64,000 nt of DNA from Ferrimonas sp048263965 (GTDB lineage Bacteria; Pseudomonadota; Gammaproteobacteria; Enterobacterales; Shewanellaceae): contig NZ_JBLXDO010000011.1 in NCBI RefSeq assembly GCF_048263965.1, positions 62,001 to 126,000 on the forward strand, given 5' to 3'. The notes below the pieces were generated by a model. It did no database searches. It saw only the letters and a list, made by a program, of their open reading frames with translations, and was not told the DNA's origin. Both the position numbers and the translations under genes were made by a program. Shown in pieces: positions 19,128-27,716 of the stretch (positions within the stretch are counted from its first letter, which is position 1; the number at the start of each line of letters is the position of its first letter).

Positions 19128-20182
19128 TGAGCAAACCACTGTACCACGCCCTGTTTGGGCTCACCGCCCTGCTGGGCAGCGGAATGACCGCCGCCGAAGA
19201 GGCCACCTGGTTTGAGGTGGAGCTGGTGGTGTTTGAGCGTCCCCAGACCACCAGTGAGCGCTTCCCGGAAGAGCTGGCTCCGATGAAAAACTCTGCCCAG
19301 CGTGACCTTCTCGGCCCGGCGGTGATGCCAGACACCAGCTCGCTGGAGCTGGCGCTGAGTGACTGCCAGAGTTTTGGCTGGCAGCCGGACAAGCCTGAGT
19401 GCCAACCCCAAACCGACGAACCTGAACAGCCCGGCGAGCTGCCAACCCGGGTTACGGCAATGAACATGGGGGATCCCCGCCTGGGCGAACCCTACCTGCT
19501 GCCGGAGACCGAGATTGAGTTCGATGAGGCTCTGGCCACGCTGAAAAGAGGTGGCGCCAAACTGCTGCTGCACACTGGCTGGCAGCAGCCGGTCTACAGC
19601 CGCGGCAACAGCCAGGCCTACCGCCTCTACAGCGGTCATAACTTCGCCGACCGTTACCAGGCTGATGGCCGTCTGATTCCCGAGGAAAGCCCCGCCGACA
19701 CCAGTGCCTTTGATCTCTCCTGGCTGCTGCCGCAGGTGGAAGAGAGCGAGCCCATGTGGCAGCTCGATGGCTGGATTCGCATCTACCTCAACCAGTTCCT
19801 CCACATCGATACCCAGCTGCAGTTGCGTGAAGAGGGGGAGCGGCCGGTGCCCACACTGGAGACAGGAGAAGATGAGTCGTTGGCAGATGCTGCGCCGATG
19901 ATCGCCCTCCCCCAGGAGAACTCAGAGGCTGAAGCCGTTGAAGTGGTGCTGGAGACCGAGCCCTTCCTCAACCGGATCAGGCTGGAGCAGAGCCGACGGG
20001 TGCGCAGCCGGGAGATCCACTATTTCGATCACCCCAGACTGGGGATGGTGGTACAGATCCGCAGGATGACCCAGCCCAGCAAGATGCCCCCGCTGGAGGA
20101 AGCGCCTGCAGAGACTGCGCCTGTGACCGAGCCCGCCAACCTGGCCCCCGCAAGCTCGCAGAGTTCGGAGCTTACTCAGTAA
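19127..20182 (+). CDS. csiV: CsiV-family peptidoglycan-binding periplasmic protein
   Basis: The 351-residue protein has a signal peptide (about residues 1-22), then WFEVELVVFERP, the opening typical of the CsiV family. Mid-protein motifs include LLLHTGWQQPV (about 146-156) and WQLDGWIRIYLNQFLHID (about 209-226). The C-terminus is Pro/Ala/Glu-rich and unordered. In Vibrio cholerae CsiV binds peptidoglycan and, through LpoA, activates PBP1A-dependent wall synthesis. Start and stop of mfd and csiV share one base (TGATG), and the pairing with mfd recurs in relatives (from memory). Its 3' end overlaps the convergent acylphosphatase gene by 11 bases. Confidence 0.85.
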   Translation: MSKPLYHALFGLTALLGSGMTAAEEATWFEVELVVFERPQTTSERFPEELAPMKNSAQRDLLGPAVMPDTSSLELALSDCQSFGWQPDKPECQPQTDEPEQPGELPTRVTAMNMGDPRLGEPYLLPETEIEFDEALATLKRGGAKLLLHTGWQQPVYSRGNSQAYRLYSGHNFADRYQADGRLIPEESPADTSAFDLSWLLPQVEESEPMWQLDGWIRIYLNQFLHIDTQLQLREEGERPVPTLETGEDESLADAAPMIALPQENSEAEAVEVVLETEPFLNRIRLEQSRRVRSREIHYFDHPRLGMVVQIRRMTQPSKMPPLEEAPAETAPVTEPANLAPASSQSSELTQ

Positions 20183-20444
20183 CCTCAAAATCCAGGTAGA
20201 GATCGCTGCCGTCGTAATCGGACACCAGCACATCGGATACCTGGGCACTGGGTGGGCCCTGATGGGCCCAATCCAACATGGCATCCACGGCCCGGTCTGC
20301 CCCCTGGGCCAGCATCTCTACGCTGCCGTCATCCAGGTTGCGCACATAACCGGTCACCCCGAGTCGGAGTGCCGTCTCCTGAGCGGAAGCCCGGAACCAC
20401 ACTCCCTGGACCTTGCCTGTCACCCTCACCAACAGCCGTTTCAT
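20172..20444 (-). CDS. Acylphosphatase
   Basis: The 90-residue protein starting MKRLLVRVTGKVQGVWFR contains both acylphosphatase signatures: GKVQGVWFRASAQ with the phosphate-binding Arg, and GYVRNLDDGSVEM with the catalytic Asn. It hydrolyses acyl phosphates in the cytoplasm. The internal ATG at 20444 was preferred over an upstream one because it gives the normal family length of about 90 residues. It is convergent with csiV and overlaps its last codons. The ycfP terminator lies just upstream. Confidence 0.94.
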   Translation of the reverse strand: MKRLLVRVTGKVQGVWFRASAQETALRLGVTGYVRNLDDGSVEMLAQGADRAVDAMLDWAHQGPPSAQVSDVLVSDYDGSDLYLDFEVTE

Positions 20445-20490
20445 CGAAGCACCCACAGTCGCACAGTCAATTTCAATAATAGCAGCAAAC

Positions 20491-20513
20491 AAAAAGGCGA
20501 CCCCGGGGCCGCC
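20491..20513 (-). terminator. Rho-independent terminator of ycfP
   Basis: On the minus strand a GC-rich stem GGCGGCC.../...GGTCGCC (one G-U pair) is followed by TTTTTGTTT, 16 bases past the ycfP stop. Confidence 0.8.
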
Positions 20514-20528
20514 TTGTTGTTCAGAGAG

Positions 20529-21083
20529 TCACGCGCAGTCGCGCTCCTCTGTTTTAAATTGGGACAGAGCCCTGAGTTGTTTGGAGATATCTTTGAACTT
20601 GTGAGTCTGGGTCTCATCCCAGATCACCGGATAGTAGCCCCCCAGCTCCGACTCGATGCGCTTGGTGTCCAGCACCTCATCGTTGCGGGCCAGGACGCAC
20701 AGACAGTGGCCACGGTTTCGCTCGCGAAACGCCTTGACACATTTCTCCTTGATGTCCCGATACTCCTCCGGTCGGTCAATCAGCCCCACCATATTCTCTT
20801 CCGGCCAGAGATTGGGGTTGAACACCACGGAACGCATGCCGCAGAGGAAGCCTACCCGTTCGGCCCAGAAGCCGCCCAGGCCGACGCCGACGATCAACGG
20901 ATTGGCGTCATCGCTGAACTTCTTGTGCTTCTCCACCTCTTTCAGCAAATGCTGCATATCATGCCGGGGATGCAGGGTGGAGTAATTGATAAAACGTACA
21001 TCTTCATCCGCAAACTGCAGCTGAAGCACCTTCTCGTGATTTCCGGGACTGGTGGCATCAAAGCCGTGCAGGTAGATAATCAT
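20529..21083 (-). CDS. ycfP: YcfP/YqiA-family alpha/beta-hydrolase-like protein
   Basis: The 184-residue protein aligns from memory with E. coli YcfP end to end: MIIYLHGFDATSPGNHEKVL, HPRHDMQHLLKEV, GVGLGGFWAERVGFLCG, FNPNLWPEENM and WDEETQTHKF-like C-terminal WDETQTHKF. The fold is that of small alpha/beta hydrolases, but the nucleophile elbow reads GVGLGG, with no Ser, so a serine esterase activity is not supported by sequence. Function is unknown. It stands alone, with its own terminator. Confidence 0.93.
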   Translation of the reverse strand: MIIYLHGFDATSPGNHEKVLQLQFADEDVRFINYSTLHPRHDMQHLLKEVEKHKKFSDDANPLIVGVGLGGFWAERVGFLCGMRSVVFNPNLWPEENMVGLIDRPEEYRDIKEKCVKAFRERNRGHCLCVLARNDEVLDTKRIESELGGYYPVIWDETQTHKFKDISKQLRALSQFKTEERDCA

Positions 21084-21438
21084 AGCGAAACCATTCCATT
21101 AGCTTGGGACCACTATAGCCACAGGGCCGGACCATTCAAAGGGCAAACCCTGATCTGGATCACTGTTGGTCGAATTTTGCCAGGTGAGCCCAATTCGACC
21201 CCACCCTGGAAATGCATCTCTAACCAGTATGGGCCCAATCCAGTGTGAATCCCATTCCAGGGCAGTTTTTCTCCAGAGCACTCCCCCTGAGGCTGTGCGG
21301 CCCCCGACACAGACATCGGCAAGACAGGGTCGCGGCAAGATATTATGCTGTATGAGTCAGGCTGGATTTTGCTTTCCCTCCGCCTGGGTTACCATCAGCC
21401 ATCCGCCTGCGGGCAACGACACAACAGGGATACCGTTT
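21084..21438. other. Intergenic region between divergent ycfP and sdaA
   Basis: About 355 bases hold the promoters of two divergent genes. An upstream extension of the sdaA frame through this region has no family match, and a good ribosome-binding site (AGGGA, 8 bases before the ATG) favours the start at 21439. I saw no riboswitch, repeat array or RNA gene. Confidence 0.6.
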
Positions 21439-22809
<1,371 letters not shown>

Positions 22810-22830
22810 TGGTTTCGTAAAAAGTTGAAG

Positions 22831-22856
22831 ATCCCCGCCCCGGCGGGGATTTTTTT
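22831..22856 (+). terminator. Rho-independent terminator of sdaA
   Basis: Stem ATCCCCGCC/GGCGGGGAT closes around a very short loop and runs into seven T, 21 bases after the sdaA stop. Confidence 0.93.
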
Positions 22857-22961
22857 GGCCCGGAGTCAGCGGTGAGAGCGACAAAATCAACCACAAAGAA
22901 CCCCACTCTATTCAGAACGACAACTGCCTGCTGGCCGACCACCCCAGGTAATGCTGACAAA

Positions 22962-22985
22962 AAAGACCGCCAGATGGCGGTCTTT
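22962..22985 (-). terminator. Terminator of the perM-queE transcript
   Basis: A perfect 10-bp stem AAAGACCGCC/GGCGGTCTTT with loop AGAT lies 23 bases after the queE stop. On the minus strand it ends in a T run. Some action on the plus strand is also possible. Confidence 0.85.
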
Positions 22986-23008
22986 CTCTTTAGGGCTAAG
23001 GTAACGGC

Positions 23009-23683
23009 TTAATCGATATCCAGATACTTGTGGGTCTGCACCGACAGTCGCCAGTTGCGCTTGATGCAGGTTTCGATGGCCAGCTCGGTCGCCCGCTTCT
23101 TGGTGGAGATGGGCTGCAGACAGATTTGCGGCTCTCTTGGCAGAGCCTGGCCCGCCAGAAGCTGATCCAGCTCCTCGATGTGCCGCTCTGTGGCGATGGG
23201 GTGCTTGATCTCGTCCGCCCTTGCCAGCGCCTGCTTCAGTACGGGCAAGCCGCCCTTCATCCCCACCTTGGGCGATACCGTCACCCAGGTCTGCTCATCA
23301 CAGCGCACCTCGGCACAGCCGGAGGTCTCAATCTGACACTGCCAGCCAGCGACGTGCATCAACCGGGTCAGTTGGGTCAGATCGTACAGACAGGGTTCGC
23401 CACCGGTGATCACCAGGTGACGGGCGCTGTAGCGGCCATCGGAGAGCAAAGCCACCAGCTGGGCTTCATCATAATGGGCCCAGATCGGCTTATCACCACT
23501 GACACCGATGATCTGCTCAGGGGAGACGTGATGTTCAGGCTCCACCTCCCAGGTATGGCGGGTGTCACACCAGGGACACCCCACCGGGCACCCCTGAAGA
23601 CGAAGGAACACCGCCGGCATGCCGGTAAACTGCCCCTCTCCCTGAATGGTTTCGAAGATTTCGTTGACGGGAAGCTGACTCAC
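23009..23683 (-). CDS. queE: 7-carboxy-7-deazaguanine synthase
   Basis: The 224-residue radical-SAM protein has the cluster motif C-x3-C-x2-C in QGCPVGCPWCDTRHTW (about residues 31-46), the GGEP motif in LVITGGEPCLYD, and N-terminal NEIFETIQGEGQFTGMP, all typical of QueE. It makes 7-carboxy-7-deazaguanine from 6-carboxytetrahydropterin in the queuosine pathway. Length and the C-terminal LQPIS segment resemble the E. coli form. It overlaps perM by 4 bases. No other queuosine gene lies in the window. Confidence 0.95.
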   Translation of the reverse strand: MSQLPVNEIFETIQGEGQFTGMPAVFLRLQGCPVGCPWCDTRHTWEVEPEHHVSPEQIIGVSGDKPIWAHYDEAQLVALLSDGRYSARHLVITGGEPCLYDLTQLTRLMHVAGWQCQIETSGCAEVRCDEQTWVTVSPKVGMKGGLPVLKQALARADEIKHPIATERHIEELDQLLAGQALPREPQICLQPISTKKRATELAIETCIKRNWRLSVQTHKYLDID

Positions 23684-24750
23684 TGACCCGCCTCCTGCAC
23701 CATCTCACTGCTGGGCCAGGCGTTGATCACGGCTTTGACCAGGGTCGCCAGGGGGATGGCAAAGAACACTCCCCAGAAGCCCCACAGGCCGCCGAAGATC
23801 AGCACGGCGATGATGATCGCCACCGGATGCAGGTTCACCGCTTCGGAGAACAGAATCGGCACCAGCACGTTGCCGTCCAGCATCTGAATGATGCCGTAGG
23901 CCAGCATCAGATAACCGAACTGTGGGGTCACCCCCCACTGGAACAGGCCCACCAGAGCCACAGGAATGGTCACCACGGTCGCGCCGATGTAGGGGATCAG
24001 CACCGACAGACCCACCGCCAGCCCCAACAGGGCGGCATAGCGCAGGTCCATAAACAGGAAGGTGAGATAGCTGGCCACACCGATGATCATGATCTCAATG
24101 GCCTTGCCGCGAATGTAGTTGACGATCTGACCGTTCATCTCGGCCCACACCTGCTTGGCCAGTTCACGGTTGCTGGGCACAAAGCGGCTGAGGCTGCGCA
24201 GCAGTTGGCGCTTGTCCTTGAGGAAGAAGAACACCAGCAGCGGCACCAGAATGGCGTATACCGCCAGGGCCACCAGGTCCACCAGGGAGCCCAGGGAGAT
24301 CTGCAGCACCTGCTGACCCCAGGCCAGAATTTGATTGTTGAGGTTCTGCATCAGCTCCTGGACCTGCTTCTCACTGATCACCTCGGGATACTGTTGGGGC
24401 AGAGTCAGGACCATCCCCTGAGCCTGACCAATCATATCGGGCAGTTCACGCGCCAGGCTGATCCCCTGGTTCCAGATCTGAGGCAGGGCGATGAGACAGA
24501 ACATCATCATCACCCCGACGAACACCAGCAGCACCAGCGACACCGCCAGGGAGCGTGGCAGGCCCCGATTGGCCATCTGCGCCACCGGCCATTCCAGCAT
24601 GTAGGCCAGCACCACAGCCACCAGCAGTGGGGTGATCAGCTTGCCGTAGAAGTAGATGATGGCGAAGCCCACCATCAGGATCAGTGCCAGGGTGACCGCC
24701 TGAGGGTCGGAGAACTTCTCCTGGTACCAGTTGCGGAGTAGATTCCACAT
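23680..24750 (-). CDS. perM: PerM/AI-2E family transporter-like permease
   Basis: The 356-residue membrane protein has about eight helices: an N-terminal pair, a soluble mid region (about 85-150), and a C-terminal block with GLSVLIPYIGATVVTIPVALVG and the conserved GGLWGFWGVFFAIPLATL. This is the UPF0118/AI-2E exporter family; PerM of E. coli is 353 residues. The substrate is uncertain. As in E. coli it is divergent from bepA, but here a TusA-like gene lies between them. It overlaps queE by 4 bases. Confidence 0.9.
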   Translation of the reverse strand: MWNLLRNWYQEKFSDPQAVTLALILMVGFAIIYFYGKLITPLLVAVVLAYMLEWPVAQMANRGLPRSLAVSLVLLVFVGVMMMFCLIALPQIWNQGISLARELPDMIGQAQGMVLTLPQQYPEVISEKQVQELMQNLNNQILAWGQQVLQISLGSLVDLVALAVYAILVPLLVFFFLKDKRQLLRSLSRFVPSNRELAKQVWAEMNGQIVNYIRGKAIEIMIIGVASYLTFLFMDLRYAALLGLAVGLSVLIPYIGATVVTIPVALVGLFQWGVTPQFGYLMLAYGIIQMLDGNVLVPILFSEAVNLHPVAIIIAVLIFGGLWGFWGVFFAIPLATLVKAVINAWPSSEMVQEAGQ

Positions 24751-24775
24751 ACTTTTCTAAAACCTTTTCTGTCTT

Positions 24776-24994
24776 TTAATGTTGCGGGCGCAGATAGACT
24801 GCCGTCCCCTGTGGCCGCGTTTCGGACTCCACCGAAAAACCGCAGCGCCGGGCATAGGGGATCAGGTCCCGCAAGGTTGCCGGGTCGCCGATAAGCAGCT
24901 CCAGCGTTTCGCCCCGACCGAGATCCTTCATCGCCAACTTGGCCTGTACGAAGGCCATTGGGCAGCGATAACTCGAAAGATCAACAAATTGCAT
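24776..24994 (-). CDS. TusA-family small sulfur-carrier-like protein
   Basis: A 72-residue protein with the TusA/SirA fold pattern: short N-terminal strand, a Cys-Pro at the start of the first helix (SSYRCPMAFVQAK, residues 7-19), then a glycine-rich turn and LLIGDPATLRDLIPYARR. Canonical TusA has CPxP; here the second Pro is absent (CPMA). The active Cys is retained, so sulfur transfer or a redox role is possible. It lies upstream of perM with a 25-base gap, preceded by a good AAGGAA ribosome-binding site. Confidence 0.85.
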   Translation of the reverse strand: MQFVDLSSYRCPMAFVQAKLAMKDLGRGETLELLIGDPATLRDLIPYARRCGFSVESETRPQGTAVYLRPQH

Positions 24995-25409
24995 CCTGAC
25001 TTCCTTGCCGGCTAAATAGGCCTGTCCACCGGAAACTCATCCCGGATAGGAAACTGCCCCGAATCGGGCGTCATTATCCCCCTAGCTCAGGCAAACCACA
25101 AACCCGCGATGCAAGATTATGTAAAGTCGCTGGAACCCAACAGGCCTCTGAGCAGACTAACAGAAACACACTGCGGTTTACTGAATGGCTTTTGCACCCA
25201 CAGGCCTGATTGAAATCCAACCGGCAAAGGTCGGCGGACTCTATTGAGCCTCCCGACCAAACGGGAGCCAAAGGCGTAAATAACCTAAGTTAAAACATAG
25301 CATTACTTCCTTAACCTCGGGTAAATGCCTGCGCAACACTGTGGTCATTCACAGGCGGATGCAGGTACACTGGCCGGAACACCATCAGAAACGGACATCA
25401 AGGACACAC
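24995..25409. other. Intergenic region between divergent tusA-like and bepA genes
   Basis: About 415 bases without a supported gene. The central part is AT-rich (around 25275-25320) and likely carries the bepA promoter. An in-frame ATG at 25341 would extend BepA by 23 residues but is less likely than the GTG at 25410. No operator, hairpin array or RNA gene could be named. Confidence 0.55.
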
Positions 25410-26858
25410 GTGATAAGACGTTTTTCACTCACTCTGGGCGCCGCGCTGCTGAGCGCGACACTGGGGCTCACGGCGGCCCAGGCACATTCTGAACTGCCTG
25501 AGCTGGGCACCGTAGCCTCCAGCACACTCTCCATCGACAAGGAGAGTCAGATAGGGGACTTCTACATGCGGATGCTGCGTGGTCAGCTTCCCATCATTCA
25601 CGATCCAGTGATGAACGAGTACCTCAACGATCTGGGCAACCGGCTGGTGGCCAGGGCGGACAACGTCAAGACTCCCTTCACCTTCTTTCTGATCAACAAC
25701 AACGAAATTAACGCCTTCGCTTTCTTCGGCGGCCATGTGGGTGTTCATACCGCCATCCTCAACGAAGCGGACAACGAGAGTGAACTGGCATCGGTACTGG
25801 GCCACGAAATCGCCCACGTGACCCAGCGGCACCTGGCCCGGGCCATCGAAGCGCAGAAGAAGACCGCCCCAGCCACAGTGGCCGGGGTTATCGGCTCCAT
25901 CATCCTGGCCATGGCCTCCCCTGAAGCGGGCATTGCCGCCCTGCAATCGACTCTGGCCATTAGCCAGCAGGCGCAAATCAACTACACCCGAAGCAATGAA
26001 AAAGAAGCGGATCGCATCGGCATCAAAACCCTGGCAGCCGCCGGGTTTGACCCCAACGCCGTCCCCAGCTTCTTCGGCAAGATGGCGGCCAAATACCGCT
26101 TCGCCAGCAAGCCCCCCCAGATGCTGCTGACCCACCCCCTGCCGGAAAGCCGGGTGGCCGACGCCAGGGCCCGGGCGGCCCTCTATCCCTATCGTCCGGT
26201 GCCGGAAAACCTGCTGTTCCATCTGGCCAAGGCCAGGGTTCAGGTTCGCTACTCCAAGCTGGACAAGGACCACGCCCTGTTCCTGTTTGATAAACAGGCC
26301 AAGATGGGCGACCCGGTGGTCATCGATGCCGCCCATTACGGAAAGGCGCTGACCTTGCTGGACATGGAGCGCTTCGATGAGGCAGAGAAGGAGCTCAATG
26401 CCCTGCTGGCGAAGAACCCCCAGAACCTGTTCTATCTGGATACCGCCGCCGACATCCTGCTGATGCAAAAGCGTCCCAAGGAAGCGATCGCCCTGCTGCG
26501 CCAGGCGCAGAAGCTCAGGCCTGATAACAGTGTCATTGAGATCAACCTGGCCAATGTGCTGCTGCAAACCGGTCAACTCAAGGAGGCCCGCACCCTGCTT
26601 GAGCAACAAATACTGCTCAACAAGGACAGTGTAGTGGCCTATGACCTGTTGTCCCAGGTGTACCGCAAGATGGGCCTGACGGCCGAGCGCCACATGGTTC
26701 AGGCGGAACTGTTGGCCCTGTCAGCCGGCTACGGCCAGGCGATTGAGCAGCTTCAGTATGCCTACCGCCAGACAAAAGACAACCCGCTGCAAAAGGCGCG
26801 TATCGACGCCAGAATCAAAGAGCTGCGTAAGTCGGAGCAGGAGATGAAATCCCTTTGA
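25410..26858 (+). CDS. bepA: Periplasmic M48 metallopeptidase/chaperone BepA
   Basis: The 482-residue protein has a signal peptide (to about AAQAHS), an M48 peptidase domain with the zinc motif HEIAH in VLGHEIAHVTQRHLAR (about residues 134-138) and NEKEADRIG supplying the third ligand, followed by a C-terminal TPR region from about residue 310. BepA refolds or degrades outer-membrane proteins stalled during assembly, notably LptD. The GTG start was chosen because AAGGA lies 5 bases before it and the length then matches E. coli BepA (487). It leads the same bepA-yfgD order as E. coli. Confidence 0.95.
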   Translation: MIRRFSLTLGAALLSATLGLTAAQAHSELPELGTVASSTLSIDKESQIGDFYMRMLRGQLPIIHDPVMNEYLNDLGNRLVARADNVKTPFTFFLINNNEINAFAFFGGHVGVHTAILNEADNESELASVLGHEIAHVTQRHLARAIEAQKKTAPATVAGVIGSIILAMASPEAGIAALQSTLAISQQAQINYTRSNEKEADRIGIKTLAAAGFDPNAVPSFFGKMAAKYRFASKPPQMLLTHPLPESRVADARARAALYPYRPVPENLLFHLAKARVQVRYSKLDKDHALFLFDKQAKMGDPVVIDAAHYGKALTLLDMERFDEAEKELNALLAKNPQNLFYLDTAADILLMQKRPKEAIALLRQAQKLRPDNSVIEINLANVLLQTGQLKEARTLLEQQILLNKDSVVAYDLLSQVYRKMGLTAERHMVQAELLALSAGYGQAIEQLQYAYRQTKDNPLQKARIDARIKELRKSEQEMKSL

Positions 26859-26922
26859 TCTGATGACGGCCCGACGTAGAATGACCCAATAATGAGATCA
26901 TGATCACAGGAAGTTCATTACC

Positions 26923-27273
26923 ATGACCCAAACTATCCGCATCTGGCACAACCCCCGCTGTTCCAAGAGCCGCCAAACCCTGGCTTTATTGGAGGAGCAG
27001 GGGGTCACCCCAGAGGTATATGAATACCTGAAGCAGGCGCCTTCCGAAGCGGAGCTTCGCCAGGTCCTCGACATGCTGGGCCTGGCCCCCCGCCAGCTGA
27101 TGCGCACCAAGGAAGCTGAATACAAGGAGCAGAACCTGGCCGATGCTGGCGATGACGCCCTGGTCGCCGCCATGCTCAGCACCCCCAAGCTGATTGAGCG
27201 CCCCATTGTGGTCCACGGCGATCGTGCCGCCATAGGCCGTCCCCCGGAACAGGTGCTGGAGATCCTCAAATAA
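26923..27273 (+). CDS. yfgD: ArsC-family reductase (YfgD-like)
   Basis: The 116-residue protein has the ArsC thioredoxin-like fold with the redox Cys in HNPRCSKSRQTLALL (about residue 13), RPIVV and the Arg-containing IGRPPEQVL near the C-terminus. It is annotated as arsenate reductase by homology, but E. coli YfgD next to bepA is not part of an ars operon, and no arsenite pump lies here. A general glutaredoxin-dependent role is equally plausible. The DUF2069 gene starts one base after its stop. Confidence 0.92.
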   Translation: MTQTIRIWHNPRCSKSRQTLALLEEQGVTPEVYEYLKQAPSEAELRQVLDMLGLAPRQLMRTKEAEYKEQNLADAGDDALVAAMLSTPKLIERPIVVHGDRAAIGRPPEQVLEILK

Positions 27274-27274
27274 G

Positions 27275-27652
27275 ATGGTGAACAGCAGCGAAAACCTGGG
27301 CCGCTTCGCCCTGGGTAGCTACCTCAGTTGCTTGATCTACATTCCCCTCTGGCAGCTGTGGCTGGTCCCCGGGAGCGGCTACTCCCTGGGCTTCAGCCTG
27401 ATTATGCTGGTGCCCCTGTTTCTGCCCCTTGCCGGGATGCTCAAAGGCAAACCCTACACCCATGCCTGGTCAGGCTTCATCGCCTGTCTCTATCTGGTGG
27501 CCAGCCTGACTCAGTTGTGGGTAGCCAGAGAGGCATTCTGGTGGCCAACCCTGGCCACCATACTGCTGTTGAGCTGGCTGCTGGCCAGCAGTTTTTACGC
27601 CCGCAGCCGCGGCAGAGAACTGGGGCTGGGACTGAAGAAAAAGAAGCAATAA
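27275..27652 (+). CDS. DUF2069 inner-membrane protein
   Basis: A 125-residue hydrophobic protein with about four helices (roughly 12-32, 36-53, 63-84 and 88-109) and a basic C-terminus (LKKKKQ). The pattern KGKPYTHAWSGFIACLYL identifies the DUF2069 family; function unknown. It starts one base after the yfgD stop codon, so it belongs to the bepA-yfgD transcript. Relatives of Shewanella have the same neighbour (from memory). Confidence 0.85.
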   Translation: MVNSSENLGRFALGSYLSCLIYIPLWQLWLVPGSGYSLGFSLIMLVPLFLPLAGMLKGKPYTHAWSGFIACLYLVASLTQLWVAREAFWWPTLATILLLSWLLASSFYARSRGRELGLGLKKKKQ

Positions 27653-27716
27653 CCGAGTAGGGTCACCGAGGCCATTGGCGCCGAGGTGAACCCTTAACCC
27701 CTATGGGAGAGAGCCT

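Noticed and set aside
20262..21242. The 14-mer ATGGGCCCAATCCA occurring at 20262-20275 and 21229-21242
   Set aside because: One copy lies in the acylphosphatase gene and the other in an intergenic region; flanks do not extend the match, so it is probably chance or a trace of a small duplication.
21166..21438. N-terminal extension of SdaA through the upstream region
   Set aside because: The extension has no homology, and the ATG at 21439 has a proper ribosome-binding site and gives the family N-terminus MISVFDMF.
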